NCBI GenBank assembly: GCA_012719315.1
Contig: JAAYAP010000014.1
Span: forward strand, 1-34,938
Source of the DNA: Methanobacteriota archaeon
GTDB lineage: Archaea > Thermoplasmatota > Thermoplasmata > Methanomassiliicoccales > Methanomethylophilaceae
Length of the DNA stretch: 34,938 nucleotides
Direction: 5' to 3'
Made by a program: the position numbers and the translations under genes. The first letter of the stretch is position 1. Each line of letters starts with the position of its first letter. The notes beneath the pieces are model-generated. The model was not told where the DNA came from. It saw nothing but the letters and a program-made list of their open reading frames with translations, and made no database searches. Below, piece after piece: positions 16,701 through 24,213 of this stretch.

Positions 16701-19079
16701 CGCAAGCTGGAATCGATGTACCGCGTCACCAGGACGGACGTCACCGCGAACGGCAGGTGGCGTTTCGGCAGGGCCGACCATCCGGAGCTCAACCGCTCCG
16801 CGAGCATCGACGCGGCCGTGCTGCGTTTCCTGGAGTGCTTCGCGCCGGCCACGGTGCACGAGGTCGCGTATGCCCTGTCCCTGTCCGAGGAGGACGCGCG
16901 CACGTCGCTGGAGTCGCTGGTCAACGGAGAGGAGGTCGCCAAAGGGTTCTTCCTGGTCTCCGAGAGCATCCAGTACATGCGCATGCTCGACCGCCTGAGG
17001 CTCAGGGCGGGGGAGGAGAACGTCTACGACTTCGAGACCGTGGAGGATTACAAGGCGTCCAAAGGGGAGCGGTTCGACACGATCGAGGGGTTCTTCGGAT
17101 TCTACGGCTCGGCCGGCAGCGAGCTCGACGTGTTCAACCGGGTCGAAGGCTTCGATCTGCGCGAATGGCAGGCCCTGCGGGAATCCGAGCGGATCCTGCT
17201 CGGCAGGTTCGTCAGGGGCAAGGTGAGGTTCGTGCTGTCCGAGGACGGCGACCGGCTCGCCTCGCTGAGAGCGGACGAGTCCACCGACGAGGACAAGAAG
17301 CTCCTGGGTGCGATCGACGGCCTCGGGCACGCCACCATGAGGCAGCTGGTGGCGGCGACCGGCCTGGACAAAGAGGCGGTCAAGGATTCGCTGCAGCGCC
17401 TCGACCGCTCGCTGAAGGTGATCCGCGCTTTCGACGAACGGGAGGACTGGGGCACCGAGAACGTCTACAAGGTCTACCGCCCGCAGGCGCCCGGAGGCGA
17501 TCCCTCCCGCGACCTGGTCGGCGGCTACATAGCCTCGCACGGCCCCGTCTCGGCGCAGGCGCTGAGATTCATGACGGGACTGGACGCGGACGAGGTCGTC
17601 CGCATGGCCGAGGAGGTCGGAGCGGTGCCGATCCTGGTCGGCGGCTCGCAGCTGACCATGTACGTCATGCCCGACGAGGTCCCCCTGCTGGAGAAGGCCT
17701 CGCGGTCGGACGGGTTGGTGAGGGTGCTCTCCATGTTCGATCACGCCCTGGGCGTCAAATGGGCCGAACTGTCGGCCCGATACGGCGACCGGTGGATCTA
17801 CCCGCTGGTCCGGGGCAACGACGTCATAGGCGCGCTGGAACTATGGGAGATGTCCGGTTGCATCGAGATCCGCAGCATGGACCTGGATGCCCCGGAGGAT
17901 CTCGGAGAGGTCCTCGCCGCGGTCGACGAGCTCATGCGCTTCTACCGCATGAAGGGCACGGACATCGTCAGGATACGCGAGATCGCGGACGTCGATGCCT
18001 CCGAACTCGGCGACGAGGCCCGCGCGGCCTTGGATGCCGCGGGCTACGTGCTCATCAACGGATTCTATGCGAAGGGCAGGTTCGTGACCAGGACCATGAC
18101 CGAGGACGAGTACGTCAGCTACGTCTTCCGCAGACAGAGGGTGTCCAAGCATTCCAAGTACGCGACGGTCGACCAGTGCGTCGCCGCCAGAGGCTACATA
18201 CGCAACGACCAGGAGCTCTACACCAGGGTCGCCGAGAAGACCTCGATCAAGAAGCAGGTCGAGCGCGGCCTGCTGGTGAAGATGACCCTGTCCCCTCCGT
18301 ACGTGGGCTACACGACATTGGATTTCGCCCCGCTCTTCCGAGCGGCGAAGGAGTCCGCCATGGACGAGGACACCCTGCTGATCCATGCGCTCATCCAGGA
18401 CCGCCAGCCCCTGTCCAGACGCGAGATCGTCGACCATTCCCCCCTGTCCGCCGAGAGGACCGCGGAGGTGCTGGGCGCGATGTCCAAGCAATCCCTGCTC
18501 TATCAGGACGCGGATTCGTACTACAGCATCGTGCCGTCCCGGGGGATCGGGAACGTGCAGGCCCTGACGGAGATCGTCAGGATGCATTTCGACGACTTCG
18601 GGATCTTCTCCGCCGAGGGCCTGGCGCAGTTCATGGGCATGCGCATGGGCGTGACCCGGGAGATCCTCGCCAACCTGGAGGATGAGGGTCTGCTGGTCAA
18701 GGGTTTCCTGGTCCGTGACGATCCCACGCTCAGATGGATGCTGAAGGACGATGTCGGAACGGACATCGAGCCGTTCGCCGAGAAGCTGATCCTGAACACC
18801 CAGGATAACCTGCATCTGTTCCTCAGGGACCGCATCAAAAGGCAGGTCGGCTCATCCGAGTGCGTGGTCTTCTCCGGCACCGGGATCATCGGGTCGTTCA
18901 AGGGCAAGCTGTGCTCGACCGGAGCCAAGGTCGAGGATTTTGAGGGCTCCGATGCGGCCATGCGGCACATCCGGGAGTGCTCGCGGCAGCTGGGCGTCAG
19001 GATAGAGGACGACCGGGAGCAGGAGGACGAGGACTGGGACGTGTCCGAGTTCTACCTCAAGACCCATCCGGGCATGTGA
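13722..19079 (+). CDS. long Lhr-type superfamily 2 helicase (1785 residues)
   Basis: The first ~870 residues are an Lhr helicase core: Walker A PTGSGKT (54-60), DEIH (178-181), SAT (213-215), the TNTRSGAE and SLELGIDIGSVD region of the second RecA domain, QRIGRSGH, then the winged-helix and accessory domains. About 900 more residues follow, with at least six segments that read like winged helices, near 963, 1022, 1186, 1263, 1545 and 1614. Typical archaeal Lhr proteins stop near 850-950 residues. Bacterial long Lhr proteins (about 1500) have a C-terminal array of winged helices, and E. coli Lhr has been reported to have glycosylase activity. Homology of this tail to theirs is not shown here. 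The start is TTG, and ATG 13749 is the alternative. The end overlaps ogg by 23 bases. Confidence 0.88.
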   Translation: MERIDREYSMEEVMGLMEPTVSEWFYERFDDLTEPQSKAIPVIHERRNVLVSSPTGSGKTLTAFTSIINELVRYASEGRLEERIYCIYISPLKALANDVNRNLNGPLEEMRRIAEERGLTVPDIRVAVRSGDTSQSDRQKMVRRPPHILITTPESLSLILAAPKFSESFKDVEWVILDEIHDICESKRGVLLSLSLERLRHFCNRDFTRIGLSATLAPMDAIAGYLVGCDPDGGIRDVALIESDSKKMLDLEVICPTEDMTTLSSDIVNSMMYDKLKDLVDTHETTLIFTNTRSGAESVVYKLKERGLESIEVHHSSLGKEIRLDVEERLKRGEIRCVVSSTSLELGIDIGSVDLVCQIGSPKSVAKGLQRIGRSGHSFGRVAKGRLLVFDPDDLVECAVMCRAAHRSDIDRVGIPENCLDVLAQAVVGMSLESRWEEDDAYALVKGAYNYRNLPRESFINVLRYLGSKDEHEGVYSKIWYDEEERTFGRKRGSRMIYLMNLGTIPEEANYRVVTNRGTVAGELSEKFVERLSPKDVFVLGGRSFEFVRSKGMMAYVKEAAGRKPTVPSWAGEMLPRSFDLSLDIAEFRKEMVQRIDGDTETLIAEMTYEFDIDDGSARSIVSYMREQRAVTGFIPDIDTLAIEEYIDPSDNQRIIFHFPFGRRVNDALSRAYAYRMTNILGSNVSVTITDDNFMIGTSRRIDIERIPGMLSPSDLQTILRKSIKNSEIFKLRFRHTAARSFMILRSYKGRPISVNRQQVRSSYLLEALGNMENEPVIEETYREVLEDDMDLKNAVRVLEMIEAGTAVRTIRFSGTPSPFAHSIILSGFSDIVLMEDRSALLRELHRKVLVKALGDSVRDFEFDEDTVVPYFRQKIGRVAAKGDIPALLMRTGPLQAMRERGRHIYAYCDVERKTVDGWIGELLREGGIGTVFMDEPHIMAASEVPVYAAATVKERELSELDAQVYGRVEQRTALKEIADGLEASEDAVSRSLRKLESMYRVTRTDVTANGRWRFGRADHPELNRSASIDAAVLRFLECFAPATVHEVAYALSLSEEDARTSLESLVNGEEVAKGFFLVSESIQYMRMLDRLRLRAGEENVYDFETVEDYKASKGERFDTIEGFFGFYGSAGSELDVFNRVEGFDLREWQALRESERILLGRFVRGKVRFVLSEDGDRLASLRADESTDEDKKLLGAIDGLGHATMRQLVAATGLDKEAVKDSLQRLDRSLKVIRAFDEREDWGTENVYKVYRPQAPGGDPSRDLVGGYIASHGPVSAQALRFMTGLDADEVVRMAEEVGAVPILVGGSQLTMYVMPDEVPLLEKASRSDGLVRVLSMFDHALGVKWAELSARYGDRWIYPLVRGNDVIGALELWEMSGCIEIRSMDLDAPEDLGEVLAAVDELMRFYRMKGTDIVRIREIADVDASELGDEARAALDAAGYVLINGFYAKGRFVTRTMTEDEYVSYVFRRQRVSKHSKYATVDQCVAARGYIRNDQELYTRVAEKTSIKKQVERGLLVKMTLSPPYVGYTTLDFAPLFRAAKESAMDEDTLLIHALIQDRQPLSRREIVDHSPLSAERTAEVLGAMSKQSLLYQDADSYYSIVPSRGIGNVQALTEIVRMHFDDFGIFSAEGLAQFMGMRMGVTREILANLEDEGLLVKGFLVRDDPTLRWMLKDDVGTDIEPFAEKLILNTQDNLHLFLRDRIKRQVGSSECVVFSGTGIIGSFKGKLCSTGAKVEDFEGSDAAMRHIRECSRQLGVRIEDDREQEDEDWDVSEFYLKTHPGM

Positions 19080-19872
19080 CGCCGCGGCCGCAGTGGTAAA
19101 GCAGTTCCTGGGCGTACCCTGCGTATCGGCCGAAGGTCTCGCGGCCGTAATCGGAGACCTTCCTGTAGCTGCCGGACACCCCGTACATCGATTCCATGAC
19201 CTTGGCGATGCGCACGTCGACGGGGAAGGCGTCCAGGTGGTCGAAGGCGAAGAGGGCTACGCAATCCGCCACTTTGGGGCCGACCCCTTCTATCTCCATC
19301 AGCGCCTCGACGCAGCCGACGCGGTCCTCGCCGGCGATGCGTTCCAGGTCCACCTCGCCGCATTCCACCTTCTCGGCCAGCTTCAGCAGCCTGCCCTCCC
19401 TGTACCCGAGTCTGCAGAGGCCGAGCTCGTCGCATCCGTCCAGGATCCGTCCGGGCTCGGGGAACGAGCGGCGGCCTCCGAGGTCGTCGCCGAACCGTTC
19501 GCAGACCGCTTCGACCATCGCGGCGATGCGTTTGACATTGGCGTTGGTGGCGAGGACGTATGTGGCCAAGCACTCCCATCGGTCCTGGCGCAGCAGCCTC
19601 AAGCCCGGGCATGCCGCCGCCAGGCAGGCTAAACGGGGGTCGCGGGAGGAGACCTCCGCGACCATGGCGGCCAGGTCGTCGTCCGCTCTGAAGTAATCCG
19701 CTATGCGCCGGCGGTCGGAGGATCCGGAGCAATCGAAACCGTCCTCCGTCTGCACCAGCGTCACGACCTCCCGGCCGATGACGCCCTGCCAGCCGTCGGC
19801 GGTCCTGACCCAGCGATGGGCCTGCCCGCATCCGAGCGTCGGATCGAGCGAGACGTCCATGGTGATCCGCAT
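19057..19872 (-). CDS. ogg: 8-oxoguanine DNA glycosylase/AP lyase (OGG1 type)
   Basis: This base-excision repair enzyme removes 8-oxoguanine and cleaves at the abasic site. The 271 residues show an OGG-type N-domain (GQAHRWV near 16-22, then WQGVI), RWECLATYVLATNANVKRI, and the helix-hairpin-helix-GPD core EIEGVGPKVADCVALFAF, with catalytic K200 and D219 (FPVDVRIAKVM). Start ATG 19872 has a TATA box 24-30 bases upstream, and upstream frame extensions are antisense to the next gene. The 3' end overlaps the Lhr gene tail to tail by 23 bases. It is divergent from the endonuclease IV gene, making a compact repair pair. Confidence 0.92.
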   Translation of the reverse strand: MRITMDVSLDPTLGCGQAHRWVRTADGWQGVIGREVVTLVQTEDGFDCSGSSDRRRIADYFRADDDLAAMVAEVSSRDPRLACLAAACPGLRLLRQDRWECLATYVLATNANVKRIAAMVEAVCERFGDDLGGRRSFPEPGRILDGCDELGLCRLGYREGRLLKLAEKVECGEVDLERIAGEDRVGCVEALMEIEGVGPKVADCVALFAFDHLDAFPVDVRIAKVMESMYGVSGSYRKVSDYGRETFGRYAGYAQELLYHCGRGVTCPDGS

Positions 19873-19895
19873 CGTCTGCTCCGATGCATCGCGGA

Positions 19896-19925
19896 GTATA
19901 AACCCATTCCGAGGAATGATATAAT
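19896..19925. promoter_or_regulatory. divergent promoters of ogg and endonuclease IV gene
   Basis: Two TATA boxes lie 15 bases apart: minus-strand tttatac (19896-19902) for ogg, 24-30 bases from its ATG, and gatataat (19918-19925) for the plus-strand gene, 20-27 bases from its ATG. Both messages look leaderless, and a protein bound between the boxes could control both genes. Confidence 0.6.
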
Positions 19926-19944
19926 CCGAATCCCATGGCGGTGC

Positions 19945-20754
19945 ATGAGATTCGGACCGGCAGGGTACCCTTCCGCAGGCAAGACGCCGGAGGGGTCGCT
20001 GAAATACACGAGGGAACTCGGCTTGGACGCCCTGGAGGTGGGATTCGTCAGAGGGGCGCGGATATCCGAGGAGAGGGCCAAGGCGATCGGCGCATACGCC
20101 AAGGGATTGGACATCAGGATGAGCTGCCACGCCCCGTATTACATCAATTTCAACTCCGAGAACCCCGAGACCAGGGTCAACAGCCTGAGATGGGTGACGG
20201 ACACCGCGAGGGCCGCGCATCATCTGGGAGCGTACATCATCGTCATCCATGCGGCATCGTACGGCAAGACGCCGGCGGCGGCCCTGCCGGCGGTGATCGA
20301 GGGACTCACCAGATGCAAGGACCTCATGGACGACGAGGGGATCCGGGACGTGACCCTCGGGATCGAGACCATGGGCAAGAAGGCCCAGTTCGGCACGCTG
20401 GAGGAGATCGCCGCGGTGATCGACGCCGTCGACGGCGTCAAAGCCGTGCTCGACGTCGCCCACGTCCACGCCAGAGACAACGGGCGCATCAAGACCCCGG
20501 AGGACATGGCCGGGATCCTGGACGAGTTCCTCCCGCTCGGAGGGGACATCGCGCATTTCCACATCAGCTGCATAAAATACGGGGAGAGGGGGGAGATCTC
20601 GCATCTGCCGCTCGAGACCAAGGAACCCGACCTGCAGTTCCTCGCGGATCTGATGGACGGATCCCCGCGGGATTGCACCTTCATCTGCGAATCGCCGCTG
20701 GTCGAGCAGGATGCGGTGGTGTTCAGGGATATGTTCCCTTCCTACCGCGTATAA
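19945..20754 (+). CDS. nfo: endonuclease IV-like AP endonuclease (Nfo family)
   Basis: This is a TIM-barrel AP endonuclease family protein that would cut DNA 5' to abasic sites using a metal cluster. The 269 residues contain the expected ligand segments: SCHAPYYIN, IVIHAASYG, LGIETMG, LDVAHVHARD, AHFHISCI and FICESPLVEQDA. It lacks a zinc or accessory domain and is of normal length. ATG 19945 was chosen because a TATA box precedes it closely and upstream frame extensions overlap ogg. Pairing with ogg fits a two-step base-excision pathway. Some archaeal members of this family are sugar isomerase-like, but the ligand set and context favour the nuclease. Confidence 0.85.
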   Translation: MRFGPAGYPSAGKTPEGSLKYTRELGLDALEVGFVRGARISEERAKAIGAYAKGLDIRMSCHAPYYINFNSENPETRVNSLRWVTDTARAAHHLGAYIIVIHAASYGKTPAAALPAVIEGLTRCKDLMDDEGIRDVTLGIETMGKKAQFGTLEEIAAVIDAVDGVKAVLDVAHVHARDNGRIKTPEDMAGILDEFLPLGGDIAHFHISCIKYGERGEISHLPLETKEPDLQFLADLMDGSPRDCTFICESPLVEQDAVVFRDMFPSYRV

Positions 20755-20760
20755 GCAACC

Positions 20761-20765
20761 TTTTT
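20761..20765 (+). terminator. T-tract after endonuclease IV gene
   Basis: A TTTTT run 7 bases after the TAA matches the T-rich termination signals of archaea. It also separates the gene from the downstream tRNA. Confidence 0.4.
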
Positions 20766-20793
20766 GTGCTTAGTCGAGTTAGGCGTTGGCAGT

Positions 20794-20868
20794 GCCACTG
20801 TGGCTCAGCGGTAGAGCGGCGGTTTCGTAAACCGTAGGCCGGGGGTTCGATTCCCTCCAGTGGCTCCA
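20794..20868 (+). tRNA. tRNA-Thr (anticodon CGT)
   Basis: A full cloverleaf folds: acceptor gccactg/cagtggc, D-stem gctc/gagc, anticodon stem gcggt/accgt with loop ttcgtaa (anticodon CGT at 20826-20828, reading ACG), variable aggcc, T-stem ggggg/ccctc with loop ttcgatt. Discriminator T is followed by an encoded CCA (20866-20868). No intron is present. The thiC stop on the other strand lies 10 bases downstream. Confidence 0.95.
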
Positions 20869-20878
20869 TTGCCTTATC

Positions 20879-22171
20879 TCATGCCTCGTCGTCGTCCGGA
20901 TCCTTGACGAGGTACTTGCCGACGATCTTGATGGCGCAGACGTCCCCGCACATGGAGCAGCCCTCCTCCTTCTCGGTGCAGCCGCGCTCGCGGTAGGCCC
21001 GGGCTTTGACCGGATCGATGCAGACGTCGAACATCGCATCCCAGTCGAGCTGTTTCCTCGCCTTCGCCATGGCGGTGTCCCGCTCGCGTCCCCTTCCCCT
21101 GCAGAGGTCGCCGACATGGGCGGCGATCTTCGAGGCGATGACGCCTTCCCGGACATCGTCCTCGTCCGGCAGCGACAGATGCTCCGCCGGAGTCAGGTAG
21201 CAGAGGAAATCGGCGCCGTTCTGAGCCGCCACCGCGCCTCCGATCGCACCCACCAGGTGATCGTATCCGGGGGCGATGTCGGTGACCAGGGGCCCGAGGA
21301 CGTAGAACGGGGCCTCGTGGCAGAGCCTCTTCTCCAGCTGCATGTTCATGGCGATCTGGTCCAACGGCACATGGCCAGGTCCCTCGACCATCGTCTGCAC
21401 CCCCGCCTCGCGCGCCCGTTCGACCAGATGCCCCAAGGTCATCAACTCGGACAGCTGGGCGGGATCGGAGGCGTCGTCGATGCATCCCGGCCGGAGGCCG
21501 TCTCCGAGCGAGAGCGCGAACTCGTGCTCCCGGGCGAGTTCCAACAGGTAATCGAAATCCTTGAACAGGGGGTTCTCCTCGTCATTGTGCAGGATCCACG
21601 CGGTCAGGAACGACCCTCCCCGCGAGACCACGTCCATGAGGCGGCCGCTCTTCTTGAGCCACGACACCGTCTCCCGGGTTATGCCGCAGTGCACGGTCAT
21701 GAAATCGATGCCGTCGCGCGCGTGTTTCTCTATACCTCCGAAGATATCGTCCTCGGTCATCTCCACCACGGCATCCCGCCTGGCCGCGGTCAGCCCGGTC
21801 TGGTAGATGGGGACGGACCCCATGATCACGGGGCATCCCCCCAGGAGCCTGGCCCTGATGGCGTCGATGTCCCCGCCGGTGCTGAGGTCCATCACGGCGT
21901 CCGTGCCGTGTTCCAAGGCGATCTCCAGCTTGCGCATCTCGCTGTCGACGTCCACGAGGTCGCGGGAGGTCCCCAGGTTCACATTCACCTTGACCGACAT
22001 GCCCGCGCCGATCGCGCAGGGCTCCGGATCGTGCACGGGATTGCAGGGTGCGCAGATGCGGCCGGAGGCGATGCCGTTGCGGACGAACTCCTCGCTGACC
22101 CCCTCCTTCTTCGCGATCTCCCTGATCAGAGGCGTGATGCCTCTGCGGGCTTCCTCCATTATCGTACTCAT
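20879..22171 (-). CDS. thiC: phosphomethylpyrimidine synthase ThiC
   Basis: This is a radical SAM enzyme that converts aminoimidazole ribotide to the HMP-phosphate pyrimidine of thiamine. The 430 residues contain VMDLSTGGDIDAIR, GSVPIYQTG, TVHCGI, SRGGSF, LGDGLRPGC, VEGPGHVP, DIAPGYDHL and the C-terminal cluster motif CSMCGDVC. ATG 22171 was chosen over GTG 22180 because the sequence AGGTGA (22177-22182) is 5 bases upstream of the ATG and a TATA box lies at 22196-22206. The leader is only a few bases, so there is no room for a TPP riboswitch. Confidence 0.95.
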   Translation of the reverse strand: MSTIMEEARRGITPLIREIAKKEGVSEEFVRNGIASGRICAPCNPVHDPEPCAIGAGMSVKVNVNLGTSRDLVDVDSEMRKLEIALEHGTDAVMDLSTGGDIDAIRARLLGGCPVIMGSVPIYQTGLTAARRDAVVEMTEDDIFGGIEKHARDGIDFMTVHCGITRETVSWLKKSGRLMDVVSRGGSFLTAWILHNDEENPLFKDFDYLLELAREHEFALSLGDGLRPGCIDDASDPAQLSELMTLGHLVERAREAGVQTMVEGPGHVPLDQIAMNMQLEKRLCHEAPFYVLGPLVTDIAPGYDHLVGAIGGAVAAQNGADFLCYLTPAEHLSLPDEDDVREGVIASKIAAHVGDLCRGRGRERDTAMAKARKQLDWDAMFDVCIDPVKARAYRERGCTEKEEGCSMCGDVCAIKIVGKYLVKDPDDDEA

Positions 22172-22195
22172 CGGTATCACCTTGTTATCGGGGCA

Positions 22196-22206
22196 TTTTT
22201 ATTTTA
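22196..22206 (-). promoter_or_regulatory. TATA box for thiC
   Basis: The minus-strand taaaataaaaa lies 25-35 bases upstream of ATG 22171, an unusually A-rich run in this GC-rich DNA. Confidence 0.55.
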
Positions 22207-22230
22207 AGGTGATGGCGACGCCCGCGGCCT

Positions 22231-22254
22231 CGCGCGCGCTCGCGCGTATATATA
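22231..22254 (+). promoter_or_regulatory. gyrB promoter with CG/TA alternating tract
   Basis: The TATA box gtatatata (22246-22254) lies 33-41 bases before the gyrB ATG and directly follows a run of alternating CG steps (22231-22245) broken once near 22240. The whole 24-base block is almost purely alternating pyrimidine-purine. Such DNA can flip to the left-handed form under negative supercoiling. Control of gyrB by this means is inference. Confidence 0.5.
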
Positions 22255-22286
22255 GGTGTACAGCATGTCCTGGTCGTTGAACGATC

Positions 22287-24209
22287 ATGGCGGACAATCA
22301 TAAGGATGGGAAGGACAAGCGGGGCGACTACAACGCCGACAGCCTGGTGGTGCTGAAGGGGCTCGAGGCGGTCAGGACAAGACCCGGCATGTACGTGGGG
22401 AGCACGGACGCCAGAGGGCTGCATCATCTCGTCTACGAGGTCGTGGACAACAGCATCGACGAGATCATGGCAGGATACGCGACCAGGGTCGAGATCTTCC
22501 TGAACACCGACGGATCCGTGACCGTCAAAGACGACGGCAGGGGCATACCGTCCGATTTCAATCATAAAGAAGGCAAGAGCGGGATCGAGATCTGCCTCAC
22601 CGACCTCCATGCCGGCGGCAAGTTCGACCAGAAGTCCTACAAGTTCTCGGGCGGGTTGCACGGGGTGGGCGTGGCGGTGGTCAACGCCCTCTCCAGCAGA
22701 TTGGAGGTGACGGTCGAGCAGAAGGGCAAGGTCTTCCGCCAGACCTACAGCCGCGGCATCCCGGACGGGCCGGTGGCCGAGGCAGGCGAATCCTCCAGGC
22801 ACGGCACCAAGCTGACCTTCCACCCCGACGGGCAGATATTCGAGGAACTGGTGTTCGATTTCGCGACGCTCCAGAACAGATTCAGGAACCAGGCGTTCCT
22901 CAACAAGGAGGCCACCATCATCTTCACCGACCGGAGGATCGAACCGGCCAAGACCGAGACGTACCATTACGACGGGGGCGTCTCCGAGTTCGTGCAGTTC
23001 CTCAACCGTTCCAAGACCTCTCTGCACCCCCAGCCGATCCTGGTCTCGGGGGAGAAGGAGGGCGTCACCGTGGACATCGCGATGCAGTACACCTCGGGAT
23101 ACAACGAATCGGTCAACTCGTTCGTCAATTCCGAGAACACGACCGAGGGCGGAACGCACCTGACCGGGTTCCGGACGGCGCTCACCAAAACGGTCAACGA
23201 GTACGGCAAGGAGAACAACCTCCTCAAGGAAATGACCTTGGACGGCACCGACGTCCGCGAGGGGCTGACCGCCATAATCAGCATCAAGATGGGCGATCCG
23301 CAGTTCGAGAGCCAGACCAAGTCCAAACTGGGCAGCAGCGTCGCCCAGAGGGCGGTATCGGCGCTGGTGGGCGAGAAGCTCTCCGAATTCATGCTCGAGA
23401 ACCCCGCGGTCGCGCAGACGATCGTGAGGAAGGCGATGAGCGCTTACGAGGGCAGGGAGGCGGCGAGGAAGGCCAGGGACGCGACGCGGAGGAAATCCGT
23501 GCTCGAAACCACGAGCCTCCCCGGCAAACTGGCCGACTGCTCCGAGAGGGATCCGGCGAAATGCGAGCTGTACATCGTCGAGGGTGAATCCGCCGGCGGC
23601 AGCGCGAAACAAGGCAGGGACCGCGGATTCCAGGCGATCCTGCCGCTGAGAGGCAAGATCCTCAACGTCGAGAAGACCCGTCCCGACAAGCTGCTGGACC
23701 ACGAGGACATCTACAATCTGGCGGTGGCGATCGGCGGCGGCATCGGCAAGGACTTCGACGCGTCGAAGATCAGATACCACAGCGTGATCATCATGACCGA
23801 TGCGGACGTCGACGGCGCCCACATCGGCACGCTGCTGATGACGCTGTTCTACAGGCAGATGCCGGAGCTCATCGAACGCGGGCATCTCTTCATCGCCATG
23901 CCCCCGTTGTACAGGGTGCACAAGGGCAAGCGGCAGATCTACGCTTACAACGAGGCCGAGATGCAGAAAGCGGTCGAGGAGCTCGGACAGGGAGCGCTCG
24001 TCAGCAGGTACAAGGGGCTGGGGGAGATGAACCCCCAGCAGCTCTGGGAGACGACCATGGATCCCGCCACGAGGGTGATGAAGCAGGTGTACATCGAGGA
24101 TGCCGTGCTCGCCGACCAGATGTTCTCGGTGCTCATGGGGGGCGATGTCGAGCCGCGGCGGGAGTTCATCATCGAGCATGCCCACGAGGTCATCAACCTG
24201 GATGTGTGA
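22287..24209 (+). CDS. gyrB: DNA gyrase subunit B
   Basis: This is the ATPase subunit of type IIA topoisomerase gyrase, which introduces negative supercoils. The 640 residues contain the GHKL ATP site (YEVVDNSIDE, DDGRGIP, GGLHGVGVAVVNALS), the transducer domain, and the TOPRIM region with VEGESAGGSA, LPLRGKILNVEK and the metal-binding IIMTDADVDGAHI. It is the short form without the insert seen in enterobacteria. gyrA starts 4 bases after the stop. Archaeal gyrase is considered to have been acquired from bacteria, and its presence here fits Thermoplasmata and other euryarchaea. Confidence 0.97.
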   Translation: MADNHKDGKDKRGDYNADSLVVLKGLEAVRTRPGMYVGSTDARGLHHLVYEVVDNSIDEIMAGYATRVEIFLNTDGSVTVKDDGRGIPSDFNHKEGKSGIEICLTDLHAGGKFDQKSYKFSGGLHGVGVAVVNALSSRLEVTVEQKGKVFRQTYSRGIPDGPVAEAGESSRHGTKLTFHPDGQIFEELVFDFATLQNRFRNQAFLNKEATIIFTDRRIEPAKTETYHYDGGVSEFVQFLNRSKTSLHPQPILVSGEKEGVTVDIAMQYTSGYNESVNSFVNSENTTEGGTHLTGFRTALTKTVNEYGKENNLLKEMTLDGTDVREGLTAIISIKMGDPQFESQTKSKLGSSVAQRAVSALVGEKLSEFMLENPAVAQTIVRKAMSAYEGREAARKARDATRRKSVLETTSLPGKLADCSERDPAKCELYIVEGESAGGSAKQGRDRGFQAILPLRGKILNVEKTRPDKLLDHEDIYNLAVAIGGGIGKDFDASKIRYHSVIIMTDADVDGAHIGTLLMTLFYRQMPELIERGHLFIAMPPLYRVHKGKRQIYAYNEAEMQKAVEELGQGALVSRYKGLGEMNPQQLWETTMDPATRVMKQVYIEDAVLADQMFSVLMGGDVEPRREFIIEHAHEVINLDV

Positions 24210-24213
24210 TATC

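Noticed and set aside
15468..17744. 758-residue open frame antisense to the long Lhr gene
   Set aside because: It is the same shadow effect. The plus-strand helicase has clear motifs and this frame has none.
22172..22200. TPP riboswitch upstream of thiC
   Set aside because: The leader between the TATA box and the ATG is only a few bases, and no thi-box sequence is present.
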